From: Deltaproteobacteria bacterium | GTDB lineage: Bacteria > Myxococcota_A > UBA796 > UBA2385 | Reading direction: 5' to 3' | DNA length: 64,000 nucleotides | Assembly (NCBI GenBank): GCA_018401435.1 | Contig: JAGYJW010000016.1 | Coordinates: forward strand, 1-64,000 | In this document: piece by piece, positions 9,901 through 19,707 of the stretch | How positions within the stretch are numbered: position 1 is the stretch's first letter | How the letters are laid out: each line of letters opens with the position of its first letter | Translations under genes and position numbers: made by a program | Notes under the pieces: generated by a model | Databases searched by the model: none | Told to the model about the DNA's origin: nothing | Seen by the model: the letters and a program-made list of their open reading frames with translations, nothing else

Positions 9901-10089
9901 CTACTTGACCTCGCGGTGCAGGGTCTTCCGACGAAGGTACTTGTTGTACTTCATCAGCTCCATGCGTCCGGGCGTGTTCTTCTTGTTCTTCATGGTGGTG
10001 TAGCGGCTGACGCCGGGCACGCCGGAGCTGCGGCTCTCGGTGCACTCGAGGTGGATCACCATGCGGGCGACATTCTTCTTCTTGGCCAT
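9901..10089 (-). CDS. rpmG: 50S ribosomal protein L33
   Basis: A 62-residue basic protein with the L33 core [17 protein letters not shown] and end [10 protein letters not shown]. The zinc ribbon is incomplete: the first pair is reduced to one Cys (LECTES) and the second CxxC is replaced by KYNKYL, so this is a zinc-free form. It is somewhat longer than the standard 50-55 residues, with a short extra N-terminal loop. ATG start; no secE or tRNA gene follows or precedes it here. Confidence 0.92.
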   Translation of the reverse strand: MAKKKNVARMVIHLECTESRSSGVPGVSRYTTMKNKKNTPGRMELMKYNKYLRRKTLHREVK

Positions 10090-10330
10090 GACAGACTCCG
10101 GTTCTCGGCGATGCGTTGGGCGTTGGGGTGGCCGGGCGGGCGCGCCTTCTGCCGGCGCGACGGTGTCGGTGCGGCTCGCTCCGACCAGACCATCCGCCCC
10201 AAGGGGCGGTCGACCCGGTGCGATTATGAGTCTCCGCGGGCGCTGTCAAGCCTGCTGGCGGCTGCACGGGGCCGCCGAGGGGCGATAGAGCGACTGCGGC
10301 GCCCCCTGCCCGCCCCAATAGCCGAGACCG

Positions 10331-12532
10331 ATGACCCGACCCCTCCGCGGAACCCTGCCACGCATGCTGTTTGCGGCTCTGGGCCTCGGCCTGCTGGTGG
10401 GCTGCGCGGGTCGCCGGCCCCCCGCACCCGCAGCGGCGGGGCCGACGGTGCGCAAGATCCAATTCGAGGGCAACGGGGGCCTGTTCAGCAGCCGCAGCGA
10501 CTTCAGCCTGCGGGGAGGCATGGAGCAGAGCCAGAACCCGGCGCTGGTGGGGCTGATCCGCCCGCGGCGCCGCCGGGTCTTCTTGGACATGGATGCGCTG
10601 GCCCTCGACGCCTGGCGCCTGGAGGTCTGGTACGCCCACCACGGCTACTTCGACGCCCAGGTCAGCAGCTGGGACATCCAGCGTGTCCGCAAGAAGCGCA
10701 AGTTCCTCTTTTGGGATCTGCCCGAAGCCGTCCGCGTGGTGGGCCATGTGGACGAGGGGCGGCCCTATACCGTCGCCAGCCTCAGCTGGGAGGGCGTCAA
10801 GCCCTTGGGGGGGCCCGCGGCGGCGCGGCTGCGCAATGACGCCGACCTGGCCGAGGGCGATGTCTTCACCCTGGCGGCCCTCACCGCCACACAGGACCTG
10901 ACGCTGAGCTTCTTGCAGGACCAGAGCTACGCCTACGCCGAGGTGGTGCCCAAAGTGGATGTCTTTCCTCGGCGCGGGGGCACGGTGGATGTCGTGCTGG
11001 ACGTCACCCTGGGACCGGCCTGCACCTTTGGCGAGGTCACGGTGTCGGGCCTCAAGGATGTGCCCGAGCGGCTGGTCCGCGCCGAGCTGCCCATCCAGCC
11101 GGTCGCCCAGGGCGACAAGCCGCAGCCTTTCAGCAGCAGCACGCTCTCCAGCACGCGTCGCCGACTCTTCGGCTTGGGGGTCTTCAGCGTCGTGAACGTG
11201 GTGCCAGAGCTTCAGGATGCGCCCGCCCCCGAAGAAGACGGCCCTCTCGACCCCTTGGCCGATGTGGTGCGCGCCCCTGGCCCCCCCACGGGCCCGACCT
11301 CGGTGGTGCCCGTCCGCATCTCCTTGTCGGAGTCGGCCTTCCGGCAGATGCGGCTGGGCGGCGGCGTGCAGCTGGAAGGAGGCTTGCAGGAGGGCCACGT
11401 CTCGGCGGACTTCTCCCACAGCAACCTCTTTGGGCGCCTCATCAACCTCAACTGGAATAACCGCGTCGGCTACGCCATCTGGTTGAGCCAGGCCGACCTG
11501 CTGAGCACCGGCCTCAGCCAGCTGCCCGACACCCGGGGCCCGGTGGTGGACAGCCAGGTGCTGCTCGCCTTCCCGCACTTCCCAGGGCGGAGCTGGCGGC
11601 TGACCACCGATATCCGCTACGAACTCGGCGTCGAACAAGGCTACCGCTTCTCGTCGCCATCGACCTCGCCCACGCTTCAGTGGCGGGCCACCGACCGCAT
11701 CTCGGTAGAGCTGGGCTACCAGCTGCGCTTCTTTGACTATATCGATCTGCAGCTGGAAGAGTCCGACTTTGGTCGCACGCCGCTGGGCCTGGACTTCTCG
11801 GACCCCTACCTGCTGTCCTATCTGCGGCAGAAGCTCACCTATAGCAGCCGGGACGACCTGCTCTTTCCGCGGCGGGGGCTCTATGCGGAATACGAGCTGG
11901 CCGAGGCCGGCGGGCCCGTGGGGGGGCAATTCAACTTCTTGCGGCTCACCGCCGACCAGCGCGCCTATATTCCGATCATCCGGATTGGCGGATGGCGGCC
12001 TTCGGGGGCCCTGGCCTTTCGGGTGGGCGGCGGCGGGATCCTGCCCTATGGCGACGAGGCGCGGGCGCGGGTGCCCTATGCCGAGCGCCTGTACCTGGGG
12101 GGGGCGAGCGATGTGCGCGGCTGGCAGAGCAACCGCCTGGGCCCCTATATCTGCAACCCCGAATCGGGCGTGAGCTGCGCGAGCAGCTCGGGCCAGGTGC
12201 GCCCGACTGTCGCTGGCCCCACCGGCACCACGGCCACCTACGCCGATGTCATCCCCATCGGCGGCCTGGTGAGCCTCTTTGGCAGCGTCGAGCTGCGGCT
12301 CTACACCGCGCTCGACCTGGGCTTTGCGATCTTCACCGACGCGGGCATGGTGTGGGAGCAGGTGGAGGACGCCATCCCCCCCCTGGTATTGCCCAGCACG
12401 GGCGCGGGTCTGCGCTACCGCATGCCCTTTGGCGTGATCCGCCTGGATGTGGCCCGGCGCATGACCCAGCCCGACATCTTCGTGGGCGAGCCCCTCTGGA
12501 ATGTGCACTTCGGCCTGTCGGAGGCCTATTGA
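10331..12532 (+). CDS. tamA: Omp85-family outer-membrane assembly protein (TamA-like) with lipoprotein signal
   Basis: The 733-residue product has a short signal ending in a lipobox (GLLVGC/AG), POTRA-like repeats over about residues 40-320 (for example VRVVGHVDEGRPYTV and CTFGEVTVSGLKDV) and a C-terminal beta-barrel from about 330. The diagnostic Omp85 loop motif is present as SDVRGW near residue 594. Together with the downstream tamB this indicates a translocation and assembly module that inserts or supplies material to the outer membrane. A lipid anchor on an Omp85 protein is unusual but known in some lineages. BamA is the main alternative; the TTGA overlap with tamB favours TamA. Confidence 0.85.
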   Translation: MTRPLRGTLPRMLFAALGLGLLVGCAGRRPPAPAAAGPTVRKIQFEGNGGLFSSRSDFSLRGGMEQSQNPALVGLIRPRRRRVFLDMDALALDAWRLEVWYAHHGYFDAQVSSWDIQRVRKKRKFLFWDLPEAVRVVGHVDEGRPYTVASLSWEGVKPLGGPAAARLRNDADLAEGDVFTLAALTATQDLTLSFLQDQSYAYAEVVPKVDVFPRRGGTVDVVLDVTLGPACTFGEVTVSGLKDVPERLVRAELPIQPVAQGDKPQPFSSSTLSSTRRRLFGLGVFSVVNVVPELQDAPAPEEDGPLDPLADVVRAPGPPTGPTSVVPVRISLSESAFRQMRLGGGVQLEGGLQEGHVSADFSHSNLFGRLINLNWNNRVGYAIWLSQADLLSTGLSQLPDTRGPVVDSQVLLAFPHFPGRSWRLTTDIRYELGVEQGYRFSSPSTSPTLQWRATDRISVELGYQLRFFDYIDLQLEESDFGRTPLGLDFSDPYLLSYLRQKLTYSSRDDLLFPRRGLYAEYELAEAGGPVGGQFNFLRLTADQRAYIPIIRIGGWRPSGALAFRVGGGGILPYGDEARARVPYAERLYLGGASDVRGWQSNRLGPYICNPESGVSCASSSGQVRPTVAGPTGTTATYADVIPIGGLVSLFGSVELRLYTALDLGFAIFTDAGMVWEQVEDAIPPLVLPSTGAGLRYRMPFGVIRLDVARRMTQPDIFVGEPLWNVHFGLSEAY

Positions 12533-15500
12533 ACCCCCGCCGCCGGCGGATTCTGCGCGCCCTGGGCCTTCTGGGCCTGGGGGTGGGGGCGGTGGGCCTG
12601 GGCCTTGCCGGCGCTGCCGGGTGGCTCACCAGCCCCGCAGGGAGCGCCTGGCTGACCCAGCAGGTGCTCAGCGCCGCCGACGAGGCGGTGCCTGGCAGCC
12701 TGACCGTCGCACGGGTCAAGGCCAACCTCTTTGTCGGCAGGGTCGAGCTGGAACAGGTTGAGCTGCGCGATCTCAACGGGCAGCCCGTGCTGCGCGCAGA
12801 GCGGGCCGCGGTGCGCGTGGACGCCCGGGGCCTCTTTGCCCGAAAGCTGCGCATCCGGTCGGTGGACCTGGACGGGCTGGACCTCCGCCTGGAGGTCCTT
12901 CCCGACGGGCAGCTGGGCCTGCTCGCCGCCTTGGGGGTCGCGCCCGCAGACCCCGACGCTCCGCCCGAGCCGGCGGTGGCCTGGGCCGGAATTGGCGCCT
13001 GGACTGTCGATCTGGAGGCCCTCAACCTCAAGGATGGGCGCGTCGCCTACGCGGACAAGCGGGACACCGAGGCCCCGATCGCGCTGTCGGCCGATGGCAT
13101 CTCCCTCTCCGCCGAGGGCAGCGTGTCGGGGTCCACGGTGGCGCTGTCGCGGGTCTTCTTGCTGGCGGCTCTCCACCAGCCGGTGGACACGCCCCTCTCG
13201 CTGGATGGCGGCCTCAAGCTCCAGGACGGAAACCTCGAAATTGAAGGACTGGAGCTTGGTCTCGCGGATAGCCGCCTGACTGTGGTCGGGCGCGTGGCCC
13301 AGGTCGAGACCGCCCCCGTGCTGGCCTTGGACCTGTCGCTTCCTCGTGTCTCTGCGGCCGATGTGGAGCGCCTCGCTGGCCAGCCCGTGCTCGCGCAGGA
13401 TCTGGGACTCAGCGGGCGGCTGGAGGGGCCGCTGTCGGCCCTGGTCGCAGCCCTGCAGGTGGATGCGGGCGCCCAGGGCCAGGCGGCGCTGTCGGCACAG
13501 GTCAACCTCGAGGCGGACCCGCTGGTCTGGTCGGCCGCCTTCGACAGCGCTGCTTTGTCCCTCGATCCGCTGCTGGTGGACCTGACCGAGCCGGTGACGG
13601 TGGATGGTCACTGGACGGTGGAGGGCACCGGCACGGCCTGGCCCGAAGGCATCGCCGCCCGCTTCGAGGTGGTGAGCGCCGCGCCTGTGATCTGGGGCGA
13701 GCCGCTTCAGGCGCTGCGCCTCACCGGGTCCCTCGCCGAGGGGGTGATTCGGGTTGACGGCGCTGAGGCGAGCCACCCGGTGGGCCGGGTGACGCTGGAC
13801 GGCAGCATCGACCTCGTCGGGAGCGAGGCGCTGGTGCAGGTGGAGGCGGTTCTGCCCGACCTGCGGCGCCTCTCCCGCTTCGACGTGGCCGGGGTGGGCG
13901 GTGACGCCCGCTTCTTGGGCACGGTGTCGGCGGGCTGGGCCCAAGACCCGGTGGTCGTACACCTCCAGGGGCAGCTGCAAGGCCGCGCCTTGTCCTATGC
14001 CGACGCGGATCTCCAGCTGGCGAAGCTCGTGGTGCCCCTGGTGGCCGACGTCCTGGGGGAGCGCGTTCAAGCCAGCGGCGACCTGCGGGCTTCGGGCCTG
14101 GCTGCCGCGGGTGCCGGGGTGGAGGACCTGGACCTCGCGGGCTGGAGCCTGCGCTGGTCCAAGGCCGAAGGCGCCGATCTGACTGGTGACCTGACCGCCA
14201 GGGGCGTGTCGGTGGGTGACGACGCCGTGCGGGTCGAGCTGATCACCGGGCCCATCGGCGGGGGCGCGGGGCCCGACAACCAGCCCTATGCCTCGGCTGC
14301 GGTGGTGATGACGGATCTGCTGCTGGGCCAGTCCGCCGTGCGCGCCGAGGGCGGCCCCGTCGAGTTGAGCTTTCAAGACCAGCGGCTGGTGGTGGGCTTT
14401 GACCTCGCGCGCTCCGAGCAGCCTTTCTTTGGGGGGAGGGTGCTGGGCGATCTGCACAGCAGCACCTGGACGGTGGAGGAGCTGGTGCTGGCCCCCATCG
14501 CCGGCCGCTCCTGGCGGGCCACCGGCCCCGTGCACTTTCGGCTCACCGAAGGCGGCTTCCGAGAGCTCGATCTGGCTCTGGTTGGGGGCTCGAGCAGCCT
14601 GAAGGCCAGCGGGGACTGGGTGGGCGCCGGGGCGGCGGGCAACACCCTTCAGCTCGCGCTCACCCAGCTGCAGCTGGCGCATGTGGCCGAGATCCTCGCG
14701 GTCTACCTGCCCCCGGCCCCTGGCGAGCCCGGCCTCTTGGAGGGCCTCAGCGGCGCCTTGGATCTGCAGGCGGGCCTGGCCGACGGGGAGCAGCCGGGGG
14801 TGGCCGAGGTGACGGTGGGCCTGCGCATCGCCGACCTCGCCTACCCCGGCGTGGCCATGAAGCTGGGCGTGGCGCTGGATGTGGCCGGTCCCATCGACCA
14901 CCCCAGCCTGACCTTGGCCCTCTCCGAGCCCGGCGGGAAGCTGGTGCTGGCCCAAGGGGCCGTGCCCCTGCGCCTGGTGGGGGGCATTCCCGAAGGCGTG
15001 GCCTGCGGGGATGACATCGACCTGCGGGCGCTGCTCACGCCGGGTGATCTGTCGCGCTTTGCAAAGGTTATACCTGATCTGTCGCTGCCTGAAGGGGCCG
15101 CGAGTGCTGAGCTTCGGGTGGAAGGTGACCCCTGCGATCCCCAGCTGATGCTCACGGCGGCCGCCGCCTTGGACGCGGGGCGCCGCGGCGAGCGGGTGCG
15201 CGTGGACCTGCAGGTCGAACGGCGGGGCAACCGCCTGGTCCTCGACGGCCTGGTGGCCGAGAGCCTGGAGCGGCGCCTGGAGCTTCACGGCAGCGCCGAC
15301 ACCCACGTCGACAAGGTCCTGGGTGGGCTGCTGGGGGGCCAGACGGTCGACCCCCCGCCCGATCTCACCCGGCCCTCGGTCTGGGTGGAGGCCTTGGACA
15401 TCAGCCTGGTGCCCCTGGCCATGCCCCTGAATGCCTTGTCCACCTTCGTGCAGCTGCCCCCAGGTCTGGACGGCCTGGTTGGCGGCGGCATCAACATCGC

Positions 15501-17133
15501 GGGCGATGTGCTCGCTCCCACCCTGTCCGGAGCCTTGGTGCTGGTGGGGGGCAGCGTGGGGGGAATCCCAGTAGAACAGGCGCAGATCCTGCTCTATCCG
15601 GCGGTTTCTGACCTTGATGGCGGGCCGGGCTACCGGCTGGAGACGCAGCTGGGCTTTGGGCGAGGCAACGCGCTGGGCGACCTGGCCCTGACGGGCTTCG
15701 TGCCGGTGAGCCTCGACCTGGACCGGGGGGGCGACCAGGCCCTGGATCGCGCCGGCCTCGACCTCGAGATTACCGGCGCCGGCATCCCCCTCGACCTCCT
15801 CGTAGGGCTTCTTCCGGGGGTGCCCGAGGCGGAAGGCCGCCTGGGCTTGAGCGGCGAGCTGACGGGGAGCCTGCTGGCCCCCGAATATGAGATGCGCGTG
15901 CAGCTGGCGGGTGGACGCCTGGTCTCGGAGGATCTGGGCCTGGAGTTCAAGGACCTCGACATCGACCTGCGGGCGGATCCCCGCCGAGTCGACCTCAACC
16001 GCCTGCGCTTCGAGAACAGCCCCCTCTACGCAAAGCTGCTCACCGGCACCCAGGGCAGCGGCCGGCTGAGTGTCGCGGGGTCGATGGGCATGGTCGATTA
16101 CGCCCCCGATCAGATCAACGTTCACGTCTCGGGCGAGGACCTCTGGCTGTCGGCGACCGACGCCACCCTGTTGCAGACGGATCTGCGGGGGGACATCACG
16201 GGGCGCTGGCCCAAGCTGAATGTGGTCGCCGCCGCCGAGATTCAGCAGGGGCGGATCGCGCTATCCGAGGATCTCTTCAAGGAGGGCAGCTCCTTGGACC
16301 TCGCCCCCATGATCGCCGTTCACAGAAAGCAGGCCCTGGCCGAGCGCAAGCAGCCGGTGGCCAACGAACTGCTCTCCGCCCTCACGATGGACCTCGATCT
16401 GGATCTGCACCGGGGGCTCAAGCTGGTGGCGGGCATCCCCCTGGCCTCGGACTATGGCGAGCAGCTCGCGGACCTCAGCACCGTCAACGCCGATGTCGAG
16501 CTCAGCTCCCCGCAGCTCAAGGTGGGCCTGACGGGCATGAACCCGGCGGTGAACGGCACGCTGGAGATGACCCGGGGGAGCCTGGACATCCTGGGGCGCA
16601 GCTTCGATGTGAGCGGCGGATCCGTCAGCTTTGTGGGGGATCCTGCGGATCCCATCCTCAAGGTGGGCGCGGTCTACCGCTCGGGCCGCTACGGCGACAT
16701 CCAGGTGGATGTGGGCGGGTCGGTCAGCGACCTGGTGCTGGACTTCAAGTCCGATCTCTACCCCGACCAGACCGACGTCATGAGCATCCTGGTGCTGGGC
16801 AAGCCCCCCGCCGAGCTATCCGACGCCGAAGGACAGACCGGCGGCGCCCTGTTGAGCGCGGCCCTGGGCACGGTGGCCCGCAACACCCTGTCGCGTACCG
16901 TCTCGACGGCCTTCCTGGGCCAGATCGAATTCGACGGCGACAGCTTCAAGGTGGGCATGCCGCTGTGGAAGAGCGTCTTTGCGATGATGGAGCTGCGCAG
17001 CGCGGCAGATGAGGACGAGAACCAGGTCGAGCTGACCTTGGAGTGGCTGCTCAGCCGCCGGTGGTCGGCCGCCCTGGTGACCGGCGACGCCGCGCAGACC
17101 TCGGCAGACCTCTACTACCGGTGGCGCTTCTGA
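12529..17133 (+). CDS. tamB: TamB-family translocation/assembly module protein (DUF490)
   Basis: This is a 1534-residue protein with one N-terminal membrane helix (GLLGLGVGAVGLGLAGAAGW), AsmA-like repeats throughout and a typical TamB C-terminus (about residues 1170-1534; for example FDVSGGSVSFVGDP, VMSILVLGKPP, LYYRWRF at the end). Such proteins form long hydrophobic beta-taco bridges across the periplasm and move phospholipid or help outer-membrane protein assembly with TamA. The start is TTG at 12529, overlapping the tamA stop as TTGA, so translation is coupled. The gene ends in a 19-base convergent overlap with the metallophosphoesterase. Confidence 0.9.
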   Translation: MNPRRRRILRALGLLGLGVGAVGLGLAGAAGWLTSPAGSAWLTQQVLSAADEAVPGSLTVARVKANLFVGRVELEQVELRDLNGQPVLRAERAAVRVDARGLFARKLRIRSVDLDGLDLRLEVLPDGQLGLLAALGVAPADPDAPPEPAVAWAGIGAWTVDLEALNLKDGRVAYADKRDTEAPIALSADGISLSAEGSVSGSTVALSRVFLLAALHQPVDTPLSLDGGLKLQDGNLEIEGLELGLADSRLTVVGRVAQVETAPVLALDLSLPRVSAADVERLAGQPVLAQDLGLSGRLEGPLSALVAALQVDAGAQGQAALSAQVNLEADPLVWSAAFDSAALSLDPLLVDLTEPVTVDGHWTVEGTGTAWPEGIAARFEVVSAAPVIWGEPLQALRLTGSLAEGVIRVDGAEASHPVGRVTLDGSIDLVGSEALVQVEAVLPDLRRLSRFDVAGVGGDARFLGTVSAGWAQDPVVVHLQGQLQGRALSYADADLQLAKLVVPLVADVLGERVQASGDLRASGLAAAGAGVEDLDLAGWSLRWSKAEGADLTGDLTARGVSVGDDAVRVELITGPIGGGAGPDNQPYASAAVVMTDLLLGQSAVRAEGGPVELSFQDQRLVVGFDLARSEQPFFGGRVLGDLHSSTWTVEELVLAPIAGRSWRATGPVHFRLTEGGFRELDLALVGGSSSLKASGDWVGAGAAGNTLQLALTQLQLAHVAEILAVYLPPAPGEPGLLEGLSGALDLQAGLADGEQPGVAEVTVGLRIADLAYPGVAMKLGVALDVAGPIDHPSLTLALSEPGGKLVLAQGAVPLRLVGGIPEGVACGDDIDLRALLTPGDLSRFAKVIPDLSLPEGAASAELRVEGDPCDPQLMLTAAAALDAGRRGERVRVDLQVERRGNRLVLDGLVAESLERRLELHGSADTHVDKVLGGLLGGQTVDPPPDLTRPSVWVEALDISLVPLAMPLNALSTFVQLPPGLDGLVGGGINIAGDVLAPTLSGALVLVGGSVGGIPVEQAQILLYPAVSDLDGGPGYRLETQLGFGRGNALGDLALTGFVPVSLDLDRGGDQALDRAGLDLEITGAGIPLDLLVGLLPGVPEAEGRLGLSGELTGSLLAPEYEMRVQLAGGRLVSEDLGLEFKDLDIDLRADPRRVDLNRLRFENSPLYAKLLTGTQGSGRLSVAGSMGMVDYAPDQINVHVSGEDLWLSATDATLLQTDLRGDITGRWPKLNVVAAAEIQQGRIALSEDLFKEGSSLDLAPMIAVHRKQALAERKQPVANELLSALTMDLDLDLHRGLKLVAGIPLASDYGEQLADLSTVNADVELSSPQLKVGLTGMNPAVNGTLEMTRGSLDILGRSFDVSGGSVSFVGDPADPILKVGAVYRSGRYGDIQVDVGGSVSDLVLDFKSDLYPDQTDVMSILVLGKPPAELSDAEGQTGGALLSAALGTVARNTLSRTVSTAFLGQIEFDGDSFKVGMPLWKSVFAMMELRSAADEDENQVELTLEWLLSRRWSAALVTGDAAQTSADLYYRWRF

Positions 17134-18029
17134 GCGCCAGGGGCGGGATCCAGGCCGATGCGGGCCAGCTCTGGCGCACACCACATGCGCAGGGGGGCGA
17201 TGGACCAGCCGATTCCGCGGCCCACATAGAGCTGGCTGCCGGCGCGGGCATACCAGCCCCCCACATAGGGGCCCGTGCCCATGGGCACCCAGGCCGCGCC
17301 CAGGCCCGGCAGGCGCACCTGGCCGGCGTGGCTGTGGCCGGCCAATGCCAGGTCGGCGTCGGGCCCGGCCAGCCGGTCAAAGAAGGCCGGGCTGTGGGTG
17401 AGCACCACCCGGGGCCGCGGATCACCGGGGCGAGAAGGCGGCAGCTCGGGCTGGCCCGCCAGGGCGTCATCGGTGCCAAAAAGGCGAAAGGCGCCCAGGT
17501 CCACCTCCTCGTTGATGAGCAGCCTGACTCCATTCTCATCGAGTTGGCGACGCCAGGGCCCCGGTGCCGCGCCCGACCAGTGCTCCCAGTTGCCCATGAC
17601 AGCGAAGCGCCCCAGCCGGGCCGGCGGCAGGGCGCCCAGGAAGCGGCCCACGGCGGCGGGCGTCCAGCCTCGGGTGACGAGATCGCCGGTGAGAACGATG
17701 AGATCGGCGGGTTCTAGCGCTTGGAGGGCCGCGCAGAGGGCGTCCAGCCAGGGGCCCTCGCCGCGCAGGTGAACATCGGTCAGGTGCAGCAGCGTCAGGG
17801 GGGCCCCCAAGCCGGGAATGTCCACCTGGTGATGGCTCTCGCTGAACCACCCCGCCTCGTCGCGGGCCCTCCGCCAGGGCCGCCGGCCCTGGAATGCTTC
17901 GGTGCTGCCGCCGGGTGCAGCCGGCGGGCGCCACCGACCGGCGGCGGGGAAGAGGTCGCCCCGCTGAATGCCTTTGCTCAGGCCCCAGGCAAAGCGCAGG
18001 GCCCCCCGGGCGGCCTTGCGGCGGCTCAA
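17115..18029 (-). CDS. Calcineurin-like metallophosphoesterase (YkuE/YaeI type)
   Basis: A 304-residue enzyme with all blocks of the calcineurin-like phosphoesterase fold: LTDVHL (D85, H87), TGDLV (D116), GNWEH (146-150, a Trp replacing the usual position in GNHE), LTHSPAFF and GHSHAGQ (H232, H234). The family often acts on membrane-associated phosphoesters such as UDP-diacylglucosamine or phospholipids; the exact substrate is unknown. An N-terminal basic, amphipathic stretch of about 70 residues precedes the domain. The start is TTG overlapping the tlyA stop (TTGA), implying coupling with tlyA. The GNWEH form differs from the canonical GNHE Asn-His pair, though the order Asn then His is kept two residues apart. 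Confidence 0.85.
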   Translation of the reverse strand: MSRRKAARGALRFAWGLSKGIQRGDLFPAAGRWRPPAAPGGSTEAFQGRRPWRRARDEAGWFSESHHQVDIPGLGAPLTLLHLTDVHLRGEGPWLDALCAALQALEPADLIVLTGDLVTRGWTPAAVGRFLGALPPARLGRFAVMGNWEHWSGAAPGPWRRQLDENGVRLLINEEVDLGAFRLFGTDDALAGQPELPPSRPGDPRPRVVLTHSPAFFDRLAGPDADLALAGHSHAGQVRLPGLGAAWVPMGTGPYVGGWYARAGSQLYVGRGIGWSIAPLRMWCAPELARIGLDPAPGAQKRHR

Positions 18030-18814
18030 GGCGGTGGCTCGGTGGGGGCCGCTGCCGAAGGCGCTGCCAGCGGCCCCAGCACGGGGGTGCGCAGGTGAAT
18101 CAGCTCCTCAACATTGCCCTTCTTGGCGCCCGCGATGGGCGAGGGCAGGGTGCCCAGGGCGGTGAAGCCCTGGGCGATGGCGGCGTCCAGCACCCGCTCG
18201 ATGGCCTGCGCGCGCACCTCGGGATCGCGCACTACGCCGCCACTGCCAATGCCCGCGCGGCCGGCTTCGAATTGCGGCTTGATCAGCAGCACGCAGGTCG
18301 CGCCGGGTGCCGCGATGCGCTGAATCGCGGGCAGGATGAGGGTCAAGGAGATGAAGGAGAGGTCGCCCACCACCAGGTCGCAGGGCTCGGGCAAGGACTC
18401 CAGGTGGCGGGCGTTGGTGCGCTCCATCACCACCACCCGCTCGTCCTGGCGCAGCTTCCAGGCCAGCTGCCCATAGCCGACGTCAATGGCGTAGACCCTG
18501 CGCGCACCCCGCTGCAGCAGGCAGTCGGTGAATCCCCCGGTGCTTGCGCCCAGGTCCACGCAGAGGCGCCCGGCGGGGTCCACACCGAAGCCGTCCAGCC
18601 CCGCCTCCAGCTTCAAGCCACCCCGCCCCACATAGGGCAGCACCTCGCCGCGCAGGCGCAGCCCGGCCTCGCAGTCCACCCGTGTGCCCGGCTTGTCCAC
18701 CGGCCGATCATCCACCAGCACCTGCCCAGCGCGGATGAGGCCCTGGGCGCGCTGGCGGCTATCGGCGAGGCCACGCGCCACCAGCAGGCTGTCGATGCGC
18801 TCGCGGGGGCTCAT
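18026..18814 (-). CDS. tlyA: TlyA-family 16S/23S rRNA 2'-O-methyltransferase
   Basis: The 262-residue protein has an N-terminal S4 RNA-binding domain (RIDSLLVARGLADSRQRA...VLVDDRPVDKPG) and a Rossmann methyltransferase domain with the SAM-binding LCVDLGASTGGFTDCLLQ and LIKPQFEAG. TlyA proteins methylate ribosomal RNA cytidines and confer capreomycin sensitivity; some are annotated as hemolysins. The gene lies 10 bases downstream of ispA, the common xseB-ispA-(dxs)-tlyA neighbourhood. Confidence 0.92.
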   Translation of the reverse strand: MSPRERIDSLLVARGLADSRQRAQGLIRAGQVLVDDRPVDKPGTRVDCEAGLRLRGEVLPYVGRGGLKLEAGLDGFGVDPAGRLCVDLGASTGGFTDCLLQRGARRVYAIDVGYGQLAWKLRQDERVVVMERTNARHLESLPEPCDLVVGDLSFISLTLILPAIQRIAAPGATCVLLIKPQFEAGRAGIGSGGVVRDPEVRAQAIERVLDAAIAQGFTALGTLPSPIAGAKKGNVEELIHLRTPVLGPLAAPSAAAPTEPPP

Positions 18815-18824
18815 GGGCGGCCCA

Positions 18825-19682
18825 TCAGGACGAGCGGTCGATGGTGAAGCGGGCGAGGGTGATCAGGCGCTGGGGCTGGGGGAGCGGGGCGATGGCGGCG
18901 ATGGCCTCCTCAATCAAGGCCCGGGCCCGGGCCTGGGTCGCTTCTGCGCCCATCAGCTTGACGAAGCTGGGGGGGCCGCGCTCGCCGGCGTCCTGGTCCG
19001 AATCCAGCACATCGTCGGCCAGCTGGAAGGCGAGCCCCACGGCTGCGCCATAGGCGCCCAGGCGCTCCAGGGGGGCCGCATCGGCGCCCGCCGCCAGCCC
19101 GCCCAGCTGGACCGCGGCTTGGATGAGGGCCCCGGTCTTGCCCCGGTGCAGGGCCAGCAAGGCGTCCAGGTCGCCCACCGGCCCGCCCAGGCCCACATCG
19201 GCCGCCTGGCCGCCCACCATGCCCCGGTGGCCGGCGGCGCGCGCCAGGCAGCGGGTCATGGCCATGCGGGTCTCGGCCGATGCAGGGCAATCTGCGATCA
19301 CGGCGAAAGCCTCGGTCAGAAGCGCGTCTCCGACCAGTATGGCCGTCGCTTCGTCATAGGCGATGTGCACGGTGGGCCGGCCGCGCCGCTCGGCGTCGTC
19401 GTCCATGGCCGGCAGGTCGTCGTGGACCAGGGAGTAGGTGTGGACCAGCTCCACGGCCGCCGCCGCGTGCTGCACCGTGGCGTCGTCGCAGCAGCCCAGG
19501 GCCTCGGCCGCAGCGAGCACCAGCAGGGGGCGCATGCGCTTGCCGCCCGTGGCGATGGGGTAGCGGCAGGCCGCTTGAAAACGGGGCGGCCAGGCGTCTT
19601 CGAAGCGGGCCGCCAGCAGCGCGTCCACCCGCTCCCGACCCGCCTGTGCCCAGGGCCCCAGCGCCTTTGCAGCCTTGTCCAT
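18825..19682 (-). CDS. ispA: Short-chain (E)-polyprenyl diphosphate synthase (farnesyl/geranylgeranyl diphosphate synthase)
   Basis: This 285-residue enzyme condenses isopentenyl diphosphate with allylic diphosphates in isoprenoid synthesis. The first aspartate-rich motif DDLPAMDDD is at residues 88-96, GGKRMRP precedes it for diphosphate binding, and the second motif LADDVLDSD lies near 223. The MVGGQAADVG and HRGKTGALI segments are standard. Residues before the first motif (HTYSLVH) fit farnesyl or geranylgeranyl product length. It sits between exbD and tlyA on the same strand. Confidence 0.92.
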   Translation of the reverse strand: MDKAAKALGPWAQAGRERVDALLAARFEDAWPPRFQAACRYPIATGGKRMRPLLVLAAAEALGCCDDATVQHAAAAVELVHTYSLVHDDLPAMDDDAERRGRPTVHIAYDEATAILVGDALLTEAFAVIADCPASAETRMAMTRCLARAAGHRGMVGGQAADVGLGGPVGDLDALLALHRGKTGALIQAAVQLGGLAAGADAAPLERLGAYGAAVGLAFQLADDVLDSDQDAGERGPPSFVKLMGAEATQARARALIEEAIAAIAPLPQPQRLITLARFTIDRSS

Positions 19683-19707
19683 GCTCGCTCCTGCGGTCGG
19701 CGGCCGC

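Noticed and set aside
10090..10330. tRNA-Trp/secE neighbourhood usually next to rpmG
   Set aside because: The 240 bases upstream of rpmG contain no tRNA fold and no SecE-like ORF.
12526..16125. 1199-codon ORF on the minus strand opposite tamB
   Set aside because: It is a GC-rich mirror of tamB: His/Gln/Arg/Gly-rich composition, no domain and no start signal, while the plus strand has full TamB features.
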